DNA from: Perkinsus olseni | Lineage: Eukaryota; Perkinsozoa; Perkinsida; Perkinsidae | Length of the DNA: 10,510 nt | Reading direction: 5' to 3' | NCBI GenBank assembly: GCA_013115135.1 | Contig: JABANP010000958.1 | Location: 1-10,510 of the forward strand | Part shown: positions 1-6,266 of the stretch, piece after piece | Numbering within the stretch: the stretch's first letter is position 1 | How the letters are laid out: each line of letters begins with the position of its first letter | Notes under the pieces: model-generated | Databases searched by the model: none | The model's input: only the letters and a program-made list of their open reading frames with translations | Told to the model about the DNA's origin: nothing | Program-made: the position numbers and the translations under genes

Positions 1-2065
1 CTTTCAAGGCATTGGCAGTACAGTCTTTGAGGGCGTACGTGAATCTCGCTCAGTGGGCCGAAGCCTGCCTCTTTCCGCACTCGGAATGGTTCTAGGGTTC
101 GCACATTTTTTTCTGTTGCTGAATGGCATGTCGCTAGTATACTAGTCCTCGGGAAATACCAGTTCTGAGTTCGAAGTGATTCCTCACATGATGGCCTGTA
201 GGTGTCGGATACGGTTGCATCGGATGCTCGGGCACGTCGAACGCGTCGCTCCACTACGGCCACCCAGCGGAGCCTAACGATAAGAGCGTTCACAAGTCAG
301 ATTTGAGATTGCTGGACATGGGCGCTGAGTAACGAGTTCGATGTAAAAAGCGCGCGCCCGAGGGATTTTCATCTCTCAGATATCACTGTTATACGGCTGA
401 TGTGACTTGCACATTCCCGACGAGTGGGAAGTTCACTGAACTGCAGAAGGAAGCTTATGAATCGGTCTTGGCTGCTGTGCATGCGGTTGAGGGGATTCTG
501 AGGCCGGGGTTGGACTACCGGGAAATGCATAGGAAAGCAACGAGAGTTATTGCAGAGTAGGCTGGACGGTTGCAGTTAACATGGCTGTTTCGCTTGATGG
601 TGGGAAAAATTTGGGAAAAAATTGGAAAAATTTGGAAAAATGGAATTGTAATAATTATTTCCCCATTTTTTAAGGAGGTAGGGAGAAAAGGCATATGGTG
701 GTGCGAGTGACGACAAAGGGCGGTTAGTTTCAGTGAGCCGATAATCATGACAACTTCCGCTCCGTTTGATGCCGCACATTCCTCCTCGACTTCGAGCGTA
801 TAAGAGAGAACTCATCCTTTCTTAACGAAATACTCGAAGTGAGGAAATTTTACTTTCGCCCATTCTGTCGCGTTGCAGACGCACAAGCGTACCTTCATTT
901 CCCTCTCTCAGGGAGCTCACGAAACGCTTGGGTCTGTTCACTGCTCCGATCGATGCTGTCTGTTCGGAGGCGTTGGTATCACGGTACCTCATGCCGCATG
1001 GACTTGGTCACATGCTGGGACTGGATTGTCATGATGTTGGCGGGTGAGTGACAGTGGGGTGATGGAATGCTGCGCGGTACTTGGCTCGATGGTGAAAGGA
1101 CAACATATCGATCACCGTTTCCCTTCTAGGGTGCGCGAGAGTGATAGACCCATCGTCTTAGTATCATATTTTTAGTAGTATTCTCAGCTGCATTCAGTAA
1201 TTAAAATTATTATCAAATTATCGGAAGTTAATGAGATTGCAGCACGTTAAGTTGCGCATGAGTTACGAAAAAAGATAAAGATTCCATCGAGTATTCATCG
1301 GGCTCGGTCCCGGGTTCTGAATGGGTTTTGTCAGATACGAGCCGGGCCACTTTAAGGATAAGGACGATGTTTCTCTCACCGGTCTGAGATTGGGAAGGGT
1401 TATCAAGGAGGGCTTCGTGCTCACTGTTGAGCCTGGATGGTGAGTCTTGAGCTCCATTCCGGCCCGGAATTTCCGGGGGGAACTAACGCCTTCTGAATAT
1501 AACTGGATCTTGCGGAAACTCCATTAGGGTTCTGATTGGTGTCTCTTAGCGCAGGTTGTTTTGTGACTCGCTTCCGCTTCTTTAGGGGAAAAATTTACCG
1601 TGCTCTGCGAAGGGGCTCTGGAAGCATATGCTAAGGAGTTTACTGAAAATTGGAAACTACCGATTGTCTAGCATCCACGAAAAGCCGCCATGATCTTCGC
1701 CTGGAGGGATGCTGAGGCTCACCTTGCAGATCGGTGTGCTGGTTACCTAGAGTGTGGTTTAGTTACTTCAACCCCTATCTGATTGACAAGTGGTGTTCTC
1801 ACCCGATCCACTCCAAGATGGTTAACGAGGCTGTGTTGAGGTCGCTGATCCCTGTTGGGGGTATCAGGATTGAAGATGATGTTCTTATCACTCGAGATGG
1901 ATGCAGAGTGTTGAATGACGTAAGTGTTGGATGATGGGGTAGAACCTGTGCGGGAGATGTGTACGGGGGTTACGGCAGATACCTCGCAGTGTGGAGGACA
2001 TTGAAGCGTATATGCAGGGAAGGATCGACTGGATCCCCGGCAAAGGAAAAGTCCCTGTCGCTTGA
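1..2065 (+). CDS. Prolidase (Xaa-Pro dipeptidase, M24), 3' part, split by introns
   Basis: Prolidase is a metal-dependent cytosolic dipeptidase that cleaves X-Pro dipeptides. Six exons read in one consistent frame: 202-328, 380-556, 912-1043, 1335-1439, 1763-1919 and 1979-2065 (TGA 2063-2065), giving about 260 residues, the pita-bread catalytic domain. Introns 329-379, 557-911, 1044-1334, 1440-1762 and 1920-1978 all start GT and end AG. The family's five metal ligands are visible: Asp (codon 315-317, in LLDMGAE), Asp (399-401, in TADVT), His (1009-1011, in MPHGLGHMLG), Glu (1429-1431, in LTVEPG) and Glu (1872-1874, in IRIEDD). The C-terminal end IDWIPGKGKVPVA is plausible. Positions 2-52 may encode an earlier exon (TVFEGVRESRS resembles the linker region), but 53-201 does not supply the expected helix, and the next homologous stretch (146-202) is out of frame with 204 onward. 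The 5' gene structure is therefore uncertain, and a broken gene cannot be excluded. Family identity is very secure. Confidence 0.93.
557..911 (+). other. Prolidase intron with AT-rich tandem repeat
   Basis: This 355-nt intron splits a GAG codon (GA at 555-556, G at 912). It begins GTAGGC and ends CTCTCTCAG. Positions 601-645 are a tandem array (listed separately). I see no coding sequence in it: the open stretches on either strand resemble nothing known. Confidence 0.85.
601..645. repeat. Short tandem repeat, T-TGG(G)-A5 units
   Basis: Units of roughly TGGGAAAAATT recur with starts at 601, 612, 623, 633 and a partial one at 641. Spacing is 11, 11, 10 and 8 nt, with the G run shortening from three to two. 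It lies in a prolidase intron and looks like a degenerating minisatellite. Confidence 0.8.
1456..1470. repeat. Perfect inverted repeat 7+1+7 in prolidase intron
   Basis: Arms ATTCCGG (1456-1462) and CCGGAAT (1464-1470) flank a single C. It lies 16 nt inside the intron that starts at 1440 and belongs to the set of short-loop palindromes described in the findings. Confidence 0.7.
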
Positions 2066-2489
2066 GGTGCGAGTTCCCAACGGAACATTTCTGGTTTCTA
2101 AGAAAACGTTGAATTTGGTTGCTCAGAAGTTGTTCGGAGGGGAGAGGGGAATGATCGGGTCGAATGCGGGTAATAGGTGGGGATGATCCTCAAGTAGTAA
2201 TTCGAATAGGGATAGTACTAGCTGGGCGCGACTGGCCCGGGTCCAACCCCATTCATTACAGTGGATTGAAGACCGAGCCTTGTCGTGTCTCGAAGGGTTA
2301 TCGCTCGCCCGGCCCCGTCTCGAAGGCGATGCAGCAGATGGCCGTCTCCAACTGCTTTTCCTCAGCTGTAGGACCGACTACAGTGAGCTTGGAGGGAGGG
2401 AGTGCACTCCCGGGTTTTGACGATCCTCATCATCATTCTATCGCGCGGTGATTTCGTATTCGGTAGGAAAGTGTTTTATCTTTTTTCGC

Positions 2490-2506
2490 ACTCGGGGTCC
2501 CCGAGT
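2490..2506. repeat. Perfect inverted repeat 8+1+8
   Basis: Arms ACTCGGGG and CCCCGAGT flank one T, just upstream of the first protease gene. A second 14-bp perfect palindrome lies at 2398-2411. Either could form a hairpin or cruciform; no function can be assigned from sequence. Confidence 0.75.
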
Positions 2507-2557
2507 CGGGGAGGGGAGTGGCTCGAGAGCGGCAGTGTTCGCCTTGTCAGTGGTATC

Positions 2558-2575
2558 TTTTACCTTCGTTTTCAG
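2558..2575 (+). promoter_or_regulatory. Polypyrimidine tract plus AG, possible splice or trans-splice acceptor
   Basis: A T/C-rich run ending TTTTCAG (AG at 2574-2575) lies five bases before the ATG at 2581. It is a good 3' splice site. It could be the acceptor of a 5' UTR intron or, if this is a perkinsid or dinoflagellate relative, a spliced-leader acceptor. RNA evidence is needed to decide. Confidence 0.4.
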
Positions 2576-2580
2576 CAAAC

Positions 2581-3753
2581 ATGCGTCTCGTACTACTGGC
2601 GGGTGGGATTGTCCATCTCATTCTCGCAGCGGTGGTGGATCCGAGTGGTGGTGACAGAACGGTGACGCTACCGATACAAGACAACCACGTGAAAATGACG
2701 GTAGATGGACTGGAAATGAATCTGTTCCTCGACTCTGGCACTGACAAGATACTGGTGAATGATGGAGTATGGTACGAGCGAAAGTACGGTATGAGAGCAT
2801 GCGAAGATCCTCGAGCGGCCTGCTTCTACTGCCCGGGGAAAGCCGGCTGCTACCCATCTGACTTGCCGGTTTTCACTGCAGATTTCCTTGACGGCTCCGT
2901 CATCAAGTACGTTGTCCACACTAGCACGGTCATGCTGGGCGGACATGTTATCAAGGACGCCGAGTTTGGGGTCATCGTTGATTTCGTCCCGCCGGCAAAC
3001 GCACATTTCAAAGTCCCGGGGACCTTTGGCGTGGCCAGGGGGTACAGGACAAACCCTGTGGAGAGTCCGCTTGCACAGCTACGGAATAGGAGAGTGATCG
3101 GCCGGGAATCCTTTTCCATTCGCACTGAGTCGAGCGAGGACGGAGGAATCAATGGACGATTGACGCTGGGTGATGCTATTCAGGTGGGATCCGGAACCCA
3201 GATGATTCCACTGGACACGACCTGGACGCGCAAGGTCTCGGTATGGGTTTTCTCGGTGGCATTGGTCAACGCTGACGGCAGCCTTCCGCGTATCTTCCGA
3301 TCGAAACGCTTGGGAGGAGATCGGTCGTATGTGGGGTATGTAGTCCACGGGATTAAGTCCCTCCACATTCCGCACGCGGAGGGCCTCATAGATGAGATTT
3401 TCGACCACGCCAAGCGAGCGATGGATCCACCATCGCCCGGCCATCGCTCGGAGATCAAGTTGGGACAGCGGACGAAGAGAGGCCGTTGGGTCCTGAGAAA
3501 GGCTGTACTGGAGTATCTTCCTACTCTAGCTTTTCGCCTTGGCTCCGACGGAAGTCATGTCGTGAAGATATCACCAACGGATTTTACACGATGCAAGGGA
3601 GAGAAATGCACTTTGAGGATCGTGGAGTCCAAAATTGAGGATAGAGTGGTGCTGGGAGCTCCCCTAATCCGAGCATACGACGTCTCTGTCAATTTCGGCT
3701 CCAACATGATCGGGCTTCAACCTAGATACTCTCAGCTCACCGTCGCGAGTTGA
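2581..3753 (+). CDS. Secreted pepsin-like (A1) protein, second catalytic Asp lost
   Basis: This intronless gene encodes 390 residues. I chose ATG 2581 because it opens a clear signal peptide (MRLVLLAGGIVHLILAA); an upstream in-frame GTG at 2518 is not a plausible eukaryotic start, and a splice acceptor lies between them. The first catalytic motif is intact (Asp51-Ser-Gly-Thr, codon 2731-2733). A cysteine cluster follows (C74, C81, C84, C90), and a C-terminal pair (C338, C343) sits in TRCKGEKC. The flap is unusual: the position of the pepsin Tyr-Gly reads Phe102-Leu103 before Asp-Gly-Ser. The second catalytic motif, Asp-Ser-Gly-Thr in the neighbouring paralogue, is Val255-His-Gly-Ile here (codon 3343-3345), so normal two-Asp catalysis should be absent. 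The C-terminal lobe ends DVSVNFGSNMIGLQPR, typical of A1 proteases. There is no C-terminal membrane segment, so it is probably secreted or vacuolar. It may be a binding or decoy pseudoprotease. Confidence 0.88.
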   Translation: MRLVLLAGGIVHLILAAVVDPSGGDRTVTLPIQDNHVKMTVDGLEMNLFLDSGTDKILVNDGVWYERKYGMRACEDPRAACFYCPGKAGCYPSDLPVFTADFLDGSVIKYVVHTSTVMLGGHVIKDAEFGVIVDFVPPANAHFKVPGTFGVARGYRTNPVESPLAQLRNRRVIGRESFSIRTESSEDGGINGRLTLGDAIQVGSGTQMIPLDTTWTRKVSVWVFSVALVNADGSLPRIFRSKRLGGDRSYVGYVVHGIKSLHIPHAEGLIDEIFDHAKRAMDPPSPGHRSEIKLGQRTKRGRWVLRKAVLEYLPTLAFRLGSDGSHVVKISPTDFTRCKGEKCTLRIVESKIEDRVVLGAPLIRAYDVSVNFGSNMIGLQPRYSQLTVAS

Positions 3754-3919
3754 ACTTATTTTTACTTTGGCTGTCAGCTTGACGACGATTCTATTGGGTG
3801 TGCATGTACATGTCTATCTAACCCTCAGCGCGTTCGGTTGATAGTCTTCAGTCCGTACCAGTCAGAGTTTGTGCTTTGTCTCGTTAAGACCCGGGCGGCT
3901 CGTCAGGGCTTTGCCGGTG

Positions 3920-3965
3920 TGTATAAGTCAGTACTGCCTTGTTCGTGAGCAACAAGACTTATACA
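3920..3965. repeat. Two-part hairpin, 9-bp and 6-bp stems
   Basis: Outer arms TGTATAAGT (3920-3928) and ACTTATACA (3957-3965) are perfectly complementary. Inside, CTTGTT and AACAAG pair around a 7-nt loop, leaving a 9-nt bulge on the 5' side only. It lies about 170 bp after the first protease stop codon. It could be a transcribed RNA structure, but it matches no RNA family I can name. Confidence 0.7.
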
Positions 3966-4464
3966 TGAAAACGAGTTTGTGAGTAGTGAGTGGAATGGTA
4001 TTGTATGAATGCTTAGCTCAGCTAACACAATGGAGGCAACGAGAGAAAACGGGGCACGAGCGAATACATACCACAACAGTCTCAATGATAGGATGGTAGT
4101 TAGCATGGTTGGGTCACTAACCATACTGTTCGCAGAAGACCGGACTTTCGCTTTTAGAGGCGCATTGAGCGGCAAGGTTGAGTACCAAGAATTCGAGCGA
4201 GTTGGCAGCGGGGTGACGACACAACACGGATCCGCTCACGGCCGTCTCCTTTTCGGCGCTCGCCTGTGTGCTGTTGTCCCGTCTCCGGTCCCGCTTTATC
4301 ATCGGAACTATGACGATGGGCACCGGTTGCGCTGTGGTCAGCCGTGGTGTTTATCGGAAATGTAGATGCTTGAAGTCGCCTTTTTGGGCTAGTTGTATAT
4401 TATATGCCATTATTGTAACTTATAATACCATGGGAGATTATACGGTACGATGAGTGTCTTTCAT

Positions 4465-4481
4465 GGCTTCTGACAGAAGCC
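4465..4481. repeat. Inverted repeat 7+3+7 upstream of second protease
   Basis: GGCTTCT (4465-4471) and AGAAGCC (4475-4481) flank GAC, about 80 bp upstream of the second protease start. Confidence 0.65.
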
Positions 4482-4563
4482 TTCTATGCGCCATCAGGAA
4501 TGTGTTCTTTTTCAATGCATAAAGGGTTGATTTCGGTAGATTCTCCCATACTTCTCGGTTGCC

Positions 4564-5740
4564 ATGGGTTCTGCTCTACTCCTGGTCGAGGTCCTCTGGA
4601 TTGGCCTCGCTGCGGTGTTGAATTCGGATGAGGATAGAACGGTTACGTTTCCCATAGAAGATGACCACATTACGATCAAAATTGATGGACAGGAGCTCAC
4701 GCTGCTGCTGGACACGGGGCAGTAACGTGTTGCTTGTGAATGACGGGGTATGGTACGAGGGAAAGTACGGTAAAGGTGCTTGTGAGGATCCCCGAGCAGC
4801 CTGCTACTTCTGCCCAGGGAAGAGAACGTGCCTTGGTGCAGGCACGACCATCTTCGCCTTGCCGTTCGTTCAGGGCCAAGTTTACAAATTTGTCCGTCGC
4901 CCTGGCTCAGTCACTCTGGGGGAGAATACCTTTGATGGTGTTGAATTCGGAGTTGTCATCGACTTCACGCCGCCGCCGTTGCACGACGGTTCGAGATCAC
5001 CAGTGGTTCTTGGCATGGGTTTGGTAAGTTCAAATAACCCTGTGAAGAGTTTGCTGCAGCAGCTTAAATTCAAATCTGTGATCGGTCGATTGTGTTTTTC
5101 GATCCACACGCAGCCGAGCGGGAATACCGGTATTAATGGACGGATGGTATTGGGTGAAGTGGTCGAAGGAGGGCCGGGGATGCGACTTACCCCGCTGGAG
5201 AGGTGCGGCCGGACTCAGTGGAACAGAGTGACAGTTCGGGTCTCTTCTATAGCGATACTGGCGCCTGATGGGAATCTTTTGTACACTCACGGCTCAGGCG
5301 AGTTTGGGCGGAAGGGCTATTACCTGGGTTATGTGGACAGCGGCACGAGAGATATCTTGATTCCTGATGGGGCTGAGTTTGTTAAGGCGATCGTTGATCA
5401 TGCGAGAGAGCGAATTGGGTTTGACCGATTTTGGCGACATCCGGGAAGAGTCAGGTCAGTTTTCGAGAAGCAGATGAGCACGAGAAGTTACTGGTTCATC
5501 GACGAAGCTGTTCTGAAGTTTTTCCCAACTCTAGTTTTCACTGTAGGCTCGGACAGAGACATAGCCGTGACCATTCCACCGAGGGACTACGCTCGATGCA
5601 TGGACGGCTGGTGTGTTCTCGGCATTGCATCTCATCAGGAGGATCGTGTTCTGCTGGGTGCCCCTTTCCTCAGAGGGTGCGATGCCTATGTTGATTTCGA
5701 AAGCAAGGTTGTCGGGCTTCGACCAAAACACTCGGTGTAG
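4564..5740 (+). pseudogene. Second pepsin-like (A1) paralogue with +1 frameshift after first catalytic Asp
   Basis: The ATG at 4564 opens a signal peptide (MGSALLLVEVLWIGLAA) and reads through DRTVTFPIEDDHITIKI to Asp-Thr-Gly at 4711-4719, then stops at TAA 4723-4725. From 4721 the next frame (+1) continues without a stop to TAG 5738-5740 and aligns along its whole length with the neighbour at 2581-3753, including NDGVWYE, the CEDPRAAC cysteine cluster, INGR and RVLLGAP. One surplus base in the GGGG run at 4716-4719 would account for the break. The second catalytic motif, Asp-Ser-Gly-Thr, is intact (Asp codon 5336-5338). Total length is close to the intact neighbour. As written, the product is a truncated peptide of about 53 residues. 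Alternatives are a sequencing or assembly indel in the G run, a recent pseudogene, or ribosomal frameshifting. The break is certain in this sequence; its cause is not. Confidence 0.85.
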
Positions 5741-6266
5741 GCCGCCCAACAGTGGACCTGAGCGCATCGCTGGCTGCTGTTCGCTGGTCGATATTGTGAG
5801 TATGTTGTTCATGGATCTATCTATGGTTCATGTTAACGTGGAAGCATTTGGTTGTGTAGTTGCCTGTTTAATTCGACCAGCTCACGTTCGCGCACTGTCG
5901 GGGGAGATGCCATTGCTATAGTTCTGGGTTTCCGGCTGGTGTCCTTTTTGCTGAGGGGCGTGGCGATTGTACCATGTACAGTACGATGTATCATACATCA
6001 TGTATAAGGAAAGCTTCTATCGGTACTGGGCTTCCGCTGGTAGAGGCCCTTCGGCAGGGCTAAGATTTCAGCTCGGTGTTCCTCCGAGGAACTTCCTCGT
6101 TCTTGCAGGCTGCAACTTGACGTTGCAGCATCGACCTCTATCGTATTGTCTAGTAAACAATGTCTACCGTCAAACCTGTTATAATTGGACCATCTCCTGT
6201 CTATTCAGTACCGCTCGGAATGGTCTTGGTGCCTGCAGAGTGAGCCTGTTCTTCCGCGCAGTTTGA
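5741..6266. other. Intergenic region / 5' UTR of transporter
   Basis: No gene is recognised here. A 99-codon open stretch (5967-6266) ends in the TGA directly before the transporter ATG and has low-complexity, domain-free content, so I treat it as chance. A 7+1+7 palindrome (GATGTAT/ATACATC, 5985-5999) sits in an AT-rich patch full of GTAC and CATG words. Transcription of the transporter probably starts in this interval. Confidence 0.6.
5985..5999. repeat. Perfect inverted repeat 7+1+7
   Basis: GATGTAT and ATACATC flank one C in the region upstream of the transporter start. Confidence 0.65.

Larger units (their letters stand above)
2066..2580. other. Intergenic region, prolidase to first protease
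   Basis: This region contains the prolidase 3' UTR and the 5' region of the next gene. I found no convincing gene; open stretches in two frames have no recognisable domain. It holds three inverted repeats: 2366-2383 (CTGTAG/CTACAG, 6-nt loop), 2398-2411 (14-bp uninterrupted palindrome GGGAGTGCACTCCC) and 2490-2506 (ACTCGGGG/CCCCGAGT around one T). A direct repeat GTCTCGAAGG occurs at about 2287 and 2318. Confidence 0.7.
3754..4563. other. Intergenic region between the two protease paralogues
   Basis: This 810-bp region has no recognisable gene. An open stretch at 4009-4365 (+, 118 codons) shows no signal peptide, domain or family motif, and I do not call it. Structures seen are a two-part hairpin at 3920-3965, an imperfect one at 4105-4124 (ATGGTT/AACCAT arms) and a 7+3+7 hairpin at 4465-4481. 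It must hold the 3' end of the first protease transcript and the promoter of the second. Confidence 0.65.

Noticed and set aside
515..815. Minus-strand open frames over the prolidase intron
   Set aside because: They translate the AT-rich tandem repeat and the intron; nothing recognisable.
2518..2580. N-terminal extension of the first protease (411-residue reading)
   Set aside because: It would start at GTG, adds no recognisable sequence, crosses a strong splice acceptor, and hides the signal peptide that starts at ATG 2581.
3079..3444. 121-codon minus-strand open frame
   Set aside because: It is antisense to the protease coding sequence, with no family features; explained as a shadow of GC-biased codons.
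4009..4365. 118-codon open frame between the protease genes
   Set aside because: No signal peptide, domain or homology that I can recognise; similar-sized chance frames occur opposite real genes in this window.
4661..4720. ATG at 4661 as the start of the second protease
   Set aside because: This ATG reads the homologous N-terminal region in the wrong frame; the true homologous start with a signal peptide is ATG 4564.
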